From Frankiales bacterium (lineage in GTDB: Bacteria; Actinomycetota; Actinomycetes; Mycobacteriales; SCTD01), in contig JAODNB010000186.1 of NCBI GenBank assembly GCA_025464795.1, positions 1 to 13,085 of the forward strand: 13,085 nt of DNA, given 5' to 3'. Below are positions 1 through 7,401 of this stretch, in pieces. How positions within the stretch are numbered: position 1 is the stretch's first letter; each line of letters starts with the position of its first letter. Below the pieces are notes generated by a model. That model did not search any database. It saw nothing but the letters and a program-made list of their open reading frames with translations, and was not told the origin of the DNA. The position numbers and the translations under genes were made by a program.

Positions 1-1
1 G

Positions 2-1672
2 CACCTCGTCGGCAGCCTCGGCTGTGGAGAGCCGGTGCGCGATCGTCAGCGTCGTACGCCCTCGGGTCAGCGAGTCGAGTGCGCGGGCGAGCCTGACCTC
101 GGTCGCCGGGTCGACGGCGCTCGTGGCTTCGTCGAGCACGAGCAGGTCGGGGTCGGCGATGTAGGCCCGAGCGATCGCGACGAGCTGCCGCTCCCCCACC
201 GACAGGGACTCCCCGCGCTCGCCCACGTGGGACTGGAGGCCATCAGGCAGGGTGTCCAGCCAGTCCGTGAGACCGAGCTCGGTGAAGGCCAGCAGGATCT
301 CGTCGTCGGAGGCCTTCTGCCGGCCGTAGCGCACGTTGGCGGCGACGGTGGTGTCGAACAGGAAGCCGTCCTGGGGCACCATCACCACCCTGCTGCGCAA
401 CGAGTCGAACCGCACCTGCGACAGCGGCGTCCCCGAGAGCAGCACCTGTCCCCGGGTCGGGTCCATCAACCTGGTGAGGAGCTTGGCGAACGTGGTCTTG
501 CCGCTGCCCGTCTCGCCGACGACGGCGACCCGCGTCTGCGGAGCGATCGTGAGGTCGACGTCGTGCAGCACGTCGGGGCCGCCGGGGTAGGCGAAGTGGA
601 CGTGGTCGAAGGTCACCGACAGCGGGCCCTGAGCGAGCTCCAGCCCTGGTACCGGATCACCTACGTCCGTCGGGGTGTCGAGCACGCCGAGGACGCGTCG
701 CATGCCCGCCACGGCGTTCTGCGCCTCGTTGAGGACCTCGGTCGCCACCTGGACCGGCTGCACGAACAAGGTGACGAGGAACAGGAACCCGACCAGTCGT
801 CCGAAGGTCAGGTGGCCGTGCGTCGCCAGTGCGACGCCGACGACGATCACGGCGCTGTTGGCCAGCGCGGTGGTGATCTCGCCGCTGCAGAACGTCGTCG
901 CCGAGATCGTCTGCGCCCGGGTCTGTGCCTGACGGGTGCGGGTGACGGCGTCATCGATCCGTTGCGCGGTCCGGGCCTGAGCCCCGTAGGCCCGGATGAC
1001 TGACGCGCCGACGACGGACTCCGACACGGCTCCGAGCAGCTCGCCGATCCGCTCGCGCACGGCCCGGTAGGCGATCTGCAGCTTCTTCTGGAAGACCCTC
1101 AGCGACAGGACCAGTGGCGTCATGCAGCCGTAGACCACGAGGGTCAGCTGCCACGACCACCACGCCATCAGCACCGTGGCGAGGACCACCTGGGCCACGG
1201 ACACGACGATGAGCAGCCCGCCGAACTGCATGAACGTGCTGATCGTGTCGACGTCGCCCGTCACCCGCGAGACGAGCGACCCGCGCCGTTCGGTGGCCTG
1301 GTGCAGGATCGACAGGTCGTGCACCCGGCGGAAGGCGCGGGTGCGCAGGGCGAGCAACCCGTCCTCCGTGGTGCGGTAGAGCCGGACGTTCATCAGGAAG
1401 TTCGCGACCGCGGTAACTGCGACGGCGACCAGCGCCAGTCCGCAGGCGAGACGGACGAGTCCGAGGTCTGGGTGGGCCCGGTTGAGGCCGTGGTCGATGG
1501 TCTGCTGGACGGCAAGCGGGACGACCACGCGGCCGGCCGTGCTCAGGAAGGCAAGAAGAAGGGTCGTCCGAAGGCCGGCCCGGAACTCCGGTGCTATCCG
1601 AAGGGCGTGGGCGATGGTCCCCAACGACGTCCGCTCGGCGACCTCGGGTCCGCCGGCAGTGAGGGTGCTCAT
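2..1672 (-). CDS. ABC exporter half-transporter, canonical catalytic NBD (3' end off window)
   Basis: Fused permease-ATPase of the type IV (ABCB-like) exporter family, acting at the cytoplasmic membrane; the substrate cannot be told. An ATG at 1672 opens 557 codons with no stop to the left edge, so roughly the last 30-50 residues are missing. Residues about 35-320 form the six-helix membrane domain. The nucleotide-binding domain shows Walker A GETGSGKT (386-393), Q-loop Q434, Walker B LLVLDE (510-515, catalytic E515) and switch H546 in IAHR. The signature loop is LSVGE (490-494) instead of LSGGQ. The start overlaps the stop of the upstream half-transporter in ATGA (1669-1672), so the two are co-translated. 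The partner lacks the catalytic Glu and switch His, which points to an obligate heterodimer. The family call is secure; drug, lipid or peptide export is a guess. Confidence 0.95.
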   Translation of the reverse strand, partial: MSTLTAGGPEVAERTSLGTIAHALRIAPEFRAGLRTTLLLAFLSTAGRVVVPLAVQQTIDHGLNRAHPDLGLVRLACGLALVAVAVTAVANFLMNVRLYRTTEDGLLALRTRAFRRVHDLSILHQATERRGSLVSRVTGDVDTISTFMQFGGLLIVVSVAQVVLATVLMAWWSWQLTLVVYGCMTPLVLSLRVFQKKLQIAYRAVRERIGELLGAVSESVVGASVIRAYGAQARTAQRIDDAVTRTRQAQTRAQTISATTFCSGEITTALANSAVIVVGVALATHGHLTFGRLVGFLFLVTLFVQPVQVATEVLNEAQNAVAGMRRVLGVLDTPTDVGDPVPGLELAQGPLSVTFDHVHFAYPGGPDVLHDVDLTIAPQTRVAVVGETGSGKTTFAKLLTRLMDPTRGQVLLSGTPLSQVRFDSLRSRVVMVPQDGFLFDTTVAANVRYGRQKASDDEILLAFTELGLTDWLDTLPDGLQSHVGERGESLSVGERQLVAIARAYIADPDLLVLDEATSAVDPATEVRLARALDSLTRGRTTLTIAHRLSTAEAADEV

Positions 1673-3486
1673 CGCGTTGCCTTCTCGTCGCCGGCGTGCT
1701 CGGCCTCTCGCTCGATCTCGGCCCTCTCGTAGGCGGTGACGAGGTCGCGGTAACCGCTGCACCGCTGGCGGAGCTCGTCGTGCGAGCCGCGGTCCACCAC
1801 CCGCCCCTCGTCCACGAACACGACCTCGTCCGCCAGGGCGATCGTCGCCCGGCGGTAGGCGACCACGACCACGGTCGCCGCCGTCGACGACCCGCGCAGT
1901 CCGGCCAGGATCCGTTGCTCGACCGACGGGTCGACGGAGGACGTCGCGTCGTCGAGGACGAGGAGCCTCGGGTTGCGCGCCACTGCCCGGGCGAGTGCGA
2001 GCCGTTGCCGCTGCCCACCCGACAAGGTTGTGCCGCGCTCCCCGACGACGGTGTCGAGGCCCTTGCCGAGCGCCGCGACGAAGCCGTCGGCCTGAGCGAC
2101 GCGCAGCGCGGCCCACACCGACTCGTCAGGGATGTCGGCGCCGAGGGTCACGTTCCCCCGGACGGTGTCGTCGAACAGGAAGGTCGTCTGCGGCGCGAGA
2201 GCCGCCACGGTGGCGAGAGCTCCGGGGGCGAACCTGCGCACGTCGGTGCCGTCGAACTCGACCGTCCCGGACAGCGGGTCCACGAGCCGCACGAGCAGGG
2301 TGGCGAGGGTCGACTTGCCCGAGCCGGTGGGGCCGACCACCGCGACGGTTCGCCCGGGTGCGACGTCGAAGCTGACGTCGTGCAGGACGGTGTCGGCGCC
2401 GTACGCGAAGCCGATCCCGTTGGAGCGCAGCGACACGGGCGCGCCCAGGGACGGCAGCTCGTCACCGTGCTCCTGCGCACCCACGGCGGTGAGAACGCGC
2501 TGGACGCGTTCGTAGCCGACGACACTGCGCGGGAGCTCGTTGAGGACCCAGCCGATCGCCCGGACGGGGAAGGCGAGCAGCGTGAACAGGTAGGCGACCC
2601 GCACGAGCGTCCCGCTGTCGAGGGCACCGGAGCTGACCCGCGCGGACCCCACAACGAGGACGAGCAGGACGCCGATGACCGGGAGGGCCTCCATGAGGGG
2701 GTCGAACAACCCCCGGACCCTGCCCACCTGCACCAGGGTGTCCCGCAGCTCACGGGAGACCGCGGTGAAGCGCTCGGTCTCGAAGGACTCGCGCCCGAGC
2801 GTCTTGACGACCAGCGCGCCGTCGAAGGACTCGTGCGCCACGGTGCTGACCTCGCCGCGCAGCTGCTGGGCCCGGGTCATGAGCGGGGACATCCGCCTGC
2901 TGTAGACGACCGTCAGCCCCGCGATCGACGGGAAGATGATGGAGCCGACCACCGCGAGCACCGGGTCGGTGAAGAACAGCAGAGTCAGCGTCGCGATCAG
3001 CATGAACACGACGCCAACCGCGAACGGGAACGGCGCGATCGGGTACCAGGTGGCCTCCACATCGCTGTTCGCGTTGGACAGCAGTTCTCCTGTGGGGTGC
3101 TGCTGGTGCCACTCCAGGGGGAGCTCTAGGTAGCGCCGGGTGACCCGCTTGCGATAGGTCGCTTGCAGGCGGTACTGCATGACGCCCGCCCCCAGGCGCC
3201 GGCCGAGGATCCCGACGACCTTGAGCGCCGCCACACCCATGATCAGCAGCACTGCCGAGGCGAGCGTCGCGGTGCTCGCATCACCGCGCTTGATCGCGGG
3301 AGCGACGACGTCCCCGGTGATGTGACCGAAGACGTAGGCCTGGGCGATCGTCATCCCGCCGAACAGGGCGCTGCCCAGGGCGGAGACGGCGAAGACCCGC
3401 GGCTCCTCCTTGACCGCGATCCAGAGGATGCCGAGTCCCCGGCGGATCACGCCGGGGACGTGGGCGAGGGGTGCTTGTGCGGCCAC
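1669..3486 (-). CDS. ABC exporter half-transporter with degenerate NBD
   Basis: Second half of the exporter pair: permease domain (about residues 15-320) fused to an ATPase domain. From a GTG at 3486 it is 605 residues. Walker A is GPTGSGKS (385-392), Q-loop Q433, and the signature is canonical LSGGQ (488-492). Walker B reads LLVLDD (508-513), with Asp513 where the catalytic Glu belongs, and the switch His is Tyr544 (VAYRR). Such changes mark the degenerate site of heterodimeric exporters. The frame is open upstream to an ATG at 3630, but that extension is low-complexity Ser/Arg-rich and overlaps the divergent gene starting at 3560. The GTG at 3486 gives the usual length, and an AACCCT hexamer lies 6 nt before it. 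The C-terminal tail is rich in Glu/Ala/Arg. Alternative start: GTG at 3531. Confidence 0.93.
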   Translation of the reverse strand: MAAQAPLAHVPGVIRRGLGILWIAVKEEPRVFAVSALGSALFGGMTIAQAYVFGHITGDVVAPAIKRGDASTATLASAVLLIMGVAALKVVGILGRRLGAGVMQYRLQATYRKRVTRRYLELPLEWHQQHPTGELLSNANSDVEATWYPIAPFPFAVGVVFMLIATLTLLFFTDPVLAVVGSIIFPSIAGLTVVYSRRMSPLMTRAQQLRGEVSTVAHESFDGALVVKTLGRESFETERFTAVSRELRDTLVQVGRVRGLFDPLMEALPVIGVLLVLVVGSARVSSGALDSGTLVRVAYLFTLLAFPVRAIGWVLNELPRSVVGYERVQRVLTAVGAQEHGDELPSLGAPVSLRSNGIGFAYGADTVLHDVSFDVAPGRTVAVVGPTGSGKSTLATLLVRLVDPLSGTVEFDGTDVRRFAPGALATVAALAPQTTFLFDDTVRGNVTLGADIPDESVWAALRVAQADGFVAALGKGLDTVVGERGTTLSGGQRQRLALARAVARNPRLLVLDDATSSVDPSVEQRILAGLRGSSTAATVVVVAYRRATIALADEVVFVDEGRVVDRGSHDELRQRCSGYRDLVTAYERAEIEREAEHAGDEKATR

Positions 3487-3547
3487 AGGGACAGGGTTCC
3501 GTTTCGGTTGCGTCGTGCAAGTCTCCCGCACAACGCGAGCGCTCTGA

Positions 3548-3553
3548 CAGGCT
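3548..3553 (+). promoter_or_regulatory. Weak -10-like hexamer for leaderless start of the TIGR03085-like gene
   Basis: CAGGCT ends exactly 6 nt before the ATG at 3560. It differs from TANNNT only at the first base and from the TAGGCT at 10611 by one base. The spacing matches four better hexamers in the window, so transcription may begin at the A of the ATG. No -35 element is evident. Weak alone; supported mainly by the pattern. Confidence 0.35.
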
Positions 3554-3559
3554 GTTCCC

Positions 3560-4177
3560 ATGTCCCTCGCCGGGCGCGAGCGCGCCGACCTGCTGAAGCT
3601 GCTCGCCGCCCTCGGCCCCGACGAGCCCACCCTGTGCGAGGGGTGGACGACTCACGACCTGGCCGCGCACCTCGTCGCCCGGGAGCGCACGGTGCTCGCC
3701 GGACCTGGTCTGGTGGTTCCCGCTCTGCACCGGCTGACCGAGCGGTACGAGCGCAGCGCGAGGACGACGCCGTACGAAGACCTGCTCAAGCTCCTCGAGA
3801 AAGGACCGCGACCCTGGTCGCCCGTGGCCAACCCCCTCGCCAACGTCCACGAGATGTTCGTCCACCACGAGGACGTCCGGCGGCCCCAGGGCCTCGGCGC
3901 GAGGCAGCTCTCACGCGAGCTCGAGGACGCCCTCTGGGAGCGGTTGTTCGGCATCGGGCCGGTCTTCACGCGCCGGGCGAAGGGCCTCGGGATCACGCTG
4001 GTCACCGCAGGGGCTCGTTCGATGCGAGTACGCCGCGGCGCTGGCGAGGTCGTGCTGCGCGGCGAGGTCGGGGAGCTGTTCCTCTGGACCTTCGGACGGA
4101 GGTCCGCCGCTGAGGTCAGCGTGGAGGGCTCACGGGATGCCGTCGACCAGGTGAACCAGGTCCCGCTCGGGATCTAG
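3560..4177 (+). CDS. TIGR03085-like DinB/MDMPI-fold metal-binding protein
   Basis: A 205-residue protein resembling the actinobacterial TIGR03085 family, related to mycothiol-dependent maleylpyruvate isomerase and DinB. These are cytosolic helical-bundle proteins that bind a metal through His residues; most have no known reaction. Visible marks are the N-terminal helix with LCEGWTTHDLAAHLVARE (H32, H37, E42) and HEMFVHHEDVRRPQG (H97, H102, H103), which fit the family's metal-ligand pattern. The C-terminal third is a small domain ending in a helix (about 180-205). The gene is divergent from the ABC pair (73 bp between starts) and convergent with hisF; both stop codons lie in one CTAG at 4174-4177. 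The ATG at 3560 is the first good start. The family call rests on motif memory, and a detoxification role with mycothiol is inference. Confidence 0.82.
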   Translation: MSLAGRERADLLKLLAALGPDEPTLCEGWTTHDLAAHLVARERTVLAGPGLVVPALHRLTERYERSARTTPYEDLLKLLEKGPRPWSPVANPLANVHEMFVHHEDVRRPQGLGARQLSRELEDALWERLFGIGPVFTRRAKGLGITLVTAGARSMRVRRGAGEVVLRGEVGELFLWTFGRRSAAEVSVEGSRDAVDQVNQVPLGI

Positions 4178-4935
4178 CGGACCGGGTAGCCCTCGGACCG
4201 CAGGGCCTGCTTCACGTCGCCGATCCTGAGCTGACCGAAGTGGAAGACGCTTGCTGCGAGGACCGCGTCGGCTCCGGCCTCGACGGCCGGCCCGAAGTCG
4301 CCGACCGCCCCGGCTCCTCCGCTGGCGATCACCGGAACGGTCACGACCGCACGGACGGCCCTCAGCATCTCCACGTCGTAACCACGACGGGTGCCGTCGG
4401 CGTCCATCGAGTTGAGCAGGATCTCGCCGATCCCGAGCTCCTCCCCGCGCTGCGCCCACTCGACCGCGTCGATGCCGGTACCCGTGCGGCCGCCATGCGT
4501 CGTGACCTCGTACCCGCTGGGAGTCCCAGCAGCGCGACGGGCGTCGACCGACAGCACCAGCACCTGCGACCCGAACCGCTGCGAGATCTCGCGCAGCAGC
4601 TCAGGTCGCGCGATGCCGGCGGTGTTGACCCCGACCTTGTCGGCGCCGGCGCGCAGCAGGGTGTCGACGTCCTCCGGTGAGCGCACGCCGCCTCCGACCG
4701 TCAGCGGGATGAAGACCTGCTCCGCAGTCCGTCGAACGACGTCGTAGGTGGTCTCCCGCGACCCTGAGCTGGCCGTGATGTCGAGAAAGACGAGCTCGTC
4801 GGCGCCCTCCGCGTCGTAGACGCGGGCCATCTCGACCGGGTCACCGGCATCGACGAGGTCCGTGAAGTTGACGCCCTTCACGACCCGGCCCGCGTCGACG
4901 TCGAGGCAGGGGATCACGCGCACGGCCACCGTCAC
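4174..4935 (-). CDS. hisF: Imidazole glycerol phosphate synthase, cyclase subunit HisF
   Basis: HisF closes the imidazole ring in histidine synthesis: ammonia made by HisH is joined with PRFAR to give imidazole glycerol phosphate and AICAR. The 253 residues match the usual length of this (beta-alpha)8 barrel. Catalytic aspartates are D12 in VIPCLDVDAG and D131 in LSVDARR. Phosphate-binding segments are LTVGGGVRS (78-86) and VIASGGAGA (202-210). The GTG at 4935 gives the N-terminus usual in actinobacteria; GTGs at 4929 and 4923 are alternatives. A GGTGA just upstream is a poor SD for 4935 but better placed for 4929. TAGCGT (4949-4944) may be its -10. hisF sits apart from hisH and priA, with the kinase/ParA block between, and no hisI follows it here. 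The frame stays open far upstream, but that is antisense to the kinase. Confidence 0.97.
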   Translation of the reverse strand: MTVAVRVIPCLDVDAGRVVKGVNFTDLVDAGDPVEMARVYDAEGADELVFLDITASSGSRETTYDVVRRTAEQVFIPLTVGGGVRSPEDVDTLLRAGADKVGVNTAGIARPELLREISQRFGSQVLVLSVDARRAAGTPSGYEVTTHGGRTGTGIDAVEWAQRGEELGIGEILLNSMDADGTRRGYDVEMLRAVRAVVTVPVIASGGAGAVGDFGPAVEAGADAVLAASVFHFGQLRIGDVKQALRSEGYPVR

Positions 4936-4943
4936 GTCACCAG

Positions 4944-4949
4944 ACGCTA
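4944..4949 (-). promoter_or_regulatory. Possible -10 hexamer for hisF
   Basis: TAGCGT on the minus strand fits TANNNT, with 8 nt between it and the GTG at 4935. Transcription would start about 2 nt before that codon. The 54-bp gap to the divergent kinase gene must hold both promoters. No -35 is seen. Confidence 0.35.
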
Positions 4950-4977
4950 GTCCGCTGCGGGGAGCAGGCCCACGACC

Positions 4978-4983
4978 TATCGT
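4978..4983 (+). promoter_or_regulatory. -10 hexamer for leaderless kinase transcript
   Basis: TATCGT fits TANNNT and ends 6 nt before the GTG at 4990, so the predicted transcription start is the start codon itself. No SD sequence precedes the GTG. The same geometry recurs at 6293, 10554 (minus) and 10611. Confidence 0.5.
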
Positions 4984-4989
4984 GCGGTC

Positions 4990-6285
4990 GTGCTGCCCAA
5001 GGGGTACGAGCAGGTGCGCGTCCTCGGGGTGGGCGGCTTCGGTGAGGTGGTGCTCGCCCGGCAGGTCGGGCTGGACCGGCTGGTGGCCGTGAAGCGGTTG
5101 CGGGCCAGGGACCTCGCGGGGCCCGACGAGGTCGCCAGGTTCCACCGGGAGGCGCAGGTCCTCGCTGCGCTCAAGCACCCAGCGATCGTCCGCGTCTACG
5201 ACTTCCGCAGGGAGGGCGGCGACGCGACGCTCGTCATGGAGTACGTCGAAGGCGCGTCGCTGGCGGACCTCATCGGCGAGCTGACGCCGGCCAGGGCCTT
5301 GCGGGCACTCGACGACGTCGCCGAGGCGCTGCACACCGCCCACGAGCATCACGTGATCCACCGGGACGTGAAGCCGGACAACGTCTTCGTGCTGCGCGAC
5401 GGTCATGCGAAGCTCGGCGACTTCGGCCTCGCCCGCGCCGTGGCGGACCCGTCGGTGTTCCGCACGACGGACGGCGACATCCGCTGCACCCCCGCCTACT
5501 TCGCACCCGAGCTGGGACAGCAGCTGGGCGAGCCAGACGCCAGGTCCGACGCGTACGCGTTCGCCGTCATGGCGTACGAGGTCCTGACGGGGCGGCTGCC
5601 GTACGACGATGTCGGTGGGCTGGCCCTGATCGCGGCGCACTGGACCCGCGAACCGCCTGATCCGGCCGACCTCGTACCAGGGTTCCCACCTGAGGCCTCA
5701 GCCGCCCTGCTGGCTGGGCTTGCGAAAGACCCGTCGGTACGGCTGAGCCCTCGCCAGCTCGTGGCCCGGCTGCGGACGGCCACAGCGTGGCCGGAGCTCC
5801 CGCGCCGCACGGGTGGCAGGGCGCCGCGCACCCAGGCTCTCGCTCCCCCGGTACCGGTACCGACCCTCCCGAGGCGCGCGGCCCGCCGGTGGCCGCTGGT
5901 CCTGACCGCGGCGCTCGTCCTGGGGGGCGCGATCGCCTACGGCACGACCAGGACGGGGGCGCATCCGGCCTTGACCGTGAGTGACGTTCGTCTCACTGCC
6001 GAGCCGGCCAACGGGGTCGGGCACTGTCCGAGGGCCCGCTTCCTCTTCCTCGGGGTCGTGGCGACGAACGGAGGTGCCGGGTCGTTGCGGCTGCAATGGA
6101 CACGCCCGGACGGGGTCCTCACTGCGCCTGAGTCGATCAAGGTCGGGGCCGGGCAGCGCAGCGTCCGCGTCTCCCTGGACCTCGTCGTGACCGGTCAGCG
6201 GCCGGTGAACGGCGCCGCCGTGCTTCACCTGCTGGCGCCGGACGTGCGCGATACCACGCTCGAGGGCATTCACTACTCCTGCTGA
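4990..6285 (+). CDS. Membrane-anchored PknB-like Ser/Thr protein kinase with short extracytoplasmic domain
   Basis: A 431-residue Hanks-type kinase. It has a glycine loop GVGGFGEV (13-20), ATP lysine K35 in VAVKRL, catalytic loop HRDVKPDN (124-131, D126), DFG (144-146) and APE (172-174); it is an RD kinase with all key residues, so it is probably active. A Pro/Arg-rich juxtamembrane stretch (about 270-300) leads to one transmembrane helix (WPLVLTAALVLGGAIAYGT, 301-319). The outer domain of about 110 residues looks beta-rich and has only two cysteines, C346 and the final residue C431, which could form a disulfide. PASTA repeats, usual in PknB, are absent. No SD precedes the GTG at 4990, in line with a leaderless mRNA. 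It is divergent from hisF and 19 bp upstream of the ParA trio, whose proteins are possible substrates (inference). Confidence 0.95.
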   Translation: MLPKGYEQVRVLGVGGFGEVVLARQVGLDRLVAVKRLRARDLAGPDEVARFHREAQVLAALKHPAIVRVYDFRREGGDATLVMEYVEGASLADLIGELTPARALRALDDVAEALHTAHEHHVIHRDVKPDNVFVLRDGHAKLGDFGLARAVADPSVFRTTDGDIRCTPAYFAPELGQQLGEPDARSDAYAFAVMAYEVLTGRLPYDDVGGLALIAAHWTREPPDPADLVPGFPPEASAALLAGLAKDPSVRLSPRQLVARLRTATAWPELPRRTGGRAPRTQALAPPVPVPTLPRRAARRWPLVLTAALVLGGAIAYGTTRTGAHPALTVSDVRLTAEPANGVGHCPRARFLFLGVVATNGGAGSLRLQWTRPDGVLTAPESIKVGAGQRSVRVSLDLVVTGQRPVNGAAVLHLLAPDVRDTTLEGIHYSC

Positions 6286-6292
6286 TCGCCCC

Positions 6293-6298
6293 TACCCT
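6293..6298 (+). promoter_or_regulatory. -10 hexamer for leaderless start of the ParA trio
   Basis: TACCCT fits TANNNT and ends 6 nt before the GTG at 6305, inside the 19-bp gap after the kinase stop. The trio could therefore be transcribed on its own as well as by read-through from the kinase gene. Confidence 0.5.
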
Positions 6299-6304
6299 TG
6301 CGAG

Positions 6305-6616
6305 GTGCTGTTCTTCCTGCTCGTCGTCGCGGTGGTGCTGTTCGTGGTGCTCCCGTTCATCGGCGCGACCGTGTTCTCGGTCCTGCAGGCGCTCGTCGTG
6401 GGTCTGCTGCTGGGCCTCGTCGCCCGAGCCATCGCCCCGGGGAGCGGCAAGCTGAGCTTGAGCAAGACAGCCCTGGCCGGGGTCGTGGGCGGCCTGGTCG
6501 GGCGCATCGCGGCACGCACTCTCCACACCCACCGGATCGGGGAGCTGCTGCTCGAGCTGGCTGCTGCGGCGCTGCTCGTCGTCGTGCTCCGGAGCTCTCG
6601 CGGGATCGCGGCATGA
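6305..6616 (+). CDS. Small membrane protein, GlsB/YeaQ/YmgE (transglycosylase-associated)-like
   Basis: A 103-residue hydrophobic protein. The N-terminus is a membrane helix (about 1-20). The rest resembles the GlsB/YeaQ/YmgE family: VVGLLLGLVARAIAPG (31-46), a basic loop, AGVVGGLVGRIAA (58-70), then LLLELAAAALLVVVL (81-95), making three or four membrane segments. Family members are small inner-membrane proteins of unclear function, often linked to stress. Here an extra N-terminal helix precedes the family core. The GTG at 6305 is chosen because it lies 6 nt after TACCCT and keeps the first helix. The stop overlaps the ParA start in ATGA (6613-6616), so the two are translationally coupled, and this protein may be a membrane partner for the ATPase. 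The family call is from pattern reading and is moderately sure. Confidence 0.82.
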   Translation: MLFFLLVVAVVLFVVLPFIGATVFSVLQALVVGLLLGLVARAIAPGSGKLSLSKTALAGVVGGLVGRIAARTLHTHRIGELLLELAAAALLVVVLRSSRGIAA

Positions 6617-7401
6617 GACTGGCCGTCTGCTCCTCCAAGGGAGGGGTCGGCAAGACCTCGACAGCCGCGAACCTCGCTGCGGTGCTCGCGCGATCGGGAC
6701 GTGTGCTCGCCGTCGACGCCGACCCGCAGGACTCACTCGGTCGCGCCTTCGGCGTCGTCGCCAAGAGCAAGGAGGACTCGCTCGCGGGACTCCTCGAGAA
6801 TCCCGAAGCAGACCCCCGCGAGGTCCTCCGCACCGAGGTCGCTCCCGGCCTGGACCTGCTGCCGGCCCACCCTTCACTCGAGCTGGTCGGCGTCACACTG
6901 GCCGCGCAGGGCGGGATCGTCACAGGCATCCGTCGGGTGCTGCGTCCGCTGCTCGCCGACTACGACCACGTCGTCCTCGACACCCACGGCGACCTCGGAA
7001 ACCTCACGCTGTCAGCGGTCTGCGCGGCCGACGCCGTCCTGACCGTCTTCACCAGCGACCCTGGCTCCGCCCTCGGAGCTGCCCGGGTCACCGCCTTCCT
7101 CGACCAGCACCGCGCGTTCGAGAACACCGTCGCCGACCTGGTCGGTGTCGCGTGCTCCCTCTGGGACAAGGACGGCAAGGCTGCGCGGGAGGTGGTCGGC
7201 GCCCTGGAGGGCACCGATCTGCCCTTGCTTGCGACCCGCATCCCGGTGTCGCGCCGCGTCCCCTCCTCGACGCTCGCGAAGCGTCCTGTGGTGCTGTCCG
7301 CCCCCTCGTCGTCCGTCGCGGTCGCCTACACCGCCCTGGCCCAGGACGTCCTCACCGCCTACCAGGGCCTGCACCAAGGAAAGCTGGAACTGCCGAGATG
7401 A
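6613..7401 (+). CDS. Orphan ParA/MinD-type ATPase
   Basis: A 262-residue P-loop ATPase of the ParA/MinD superfamily, whose members dimerise on ATP and position DNA or protein cargo on the nucleoid or membrane. The deviant Walker A motif is SSKGGVGKTS (7-16; signature K9, P-loop K14). The switch I region is VDADPQDSLG (34-43). Walker B is HVVLDTHGD (119-127), where the usual family text after the Asp is a Pro-Pro pair. There is no N-terminal helix-turn-helix, so it is a short type Ib-like form, and no C-terminal amphipathic MinD helix is evident. No ParB gene or parS site is visible. It overlaps the membrane protein before it and the small proline-rich gene after it by ATGA each time. That suggests a three-part complex with a cargo other than the chromosome origin (inference). 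Confidence 0.93.
   Translation: MRLAVCSSKGGVGKTSTAANLAAVLARSGRVLAVDADPQDSLGRAFGVVAKSKEDSLAGLLENPEADPREVLRTEVAPGLDLLPAHPSLELVGVTLAAQGGIVTGIRRVLRPLLADYDHVVLDTHGDLGNLTLSAVCAADAVLTVFTSDPGSALGAARVTAFLDQHRAFENTVADLVGVACSLWDKDGKAAREVVGALEGTDLPLLATRIPVSRRVPSSTLAKRPVVLSAPSSSVAVAYTALAQDVLTAYQGLHQGKLELPR

Noticed and set aside
35..1003. 322-codon plus-strand frame at the left end
   Set aside because: Antisense shadow of the partial ABC gene, which reads without a stop through this region with Walker A, signature, Walker B and switch motifs in order.
1696..3129. 477-codon open frame on the plus strand
   Set aside because: It is antisense to the ABC half-transporter NBD and permease. The translation is rich in Asp, Gly, Arg and His with no domain, as expected from the complement of a high-GC gene; the minus-strand frame has every ABC motif.
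3487..3630. 48-codon N-terminal extension of the second ABC gene
   Set aside because: It would overlap the divergent TIGR03085-like gene and its promoter, and encodes Ser/Arg-rich sequence unlike ABC exporters. The GTG at 3486 gives the normal length.
4936..5640. Upstream extension of the hisF frame into a 488-codon ORF
   Set aside because: The extra part is antisense to the kinase catalytic domain, and HisF homologs begin at the VIPCLDVD region. The open frame reflects base composition, not a fusion.
5849..5862. CGGTACCGGTACCG as an operator or repeat element
   Set aside because: It lies within the Pro/Val-rich juxtamembrane linker of the kinase and is explained by coding for VPVP; it has no second copy that I noticed.
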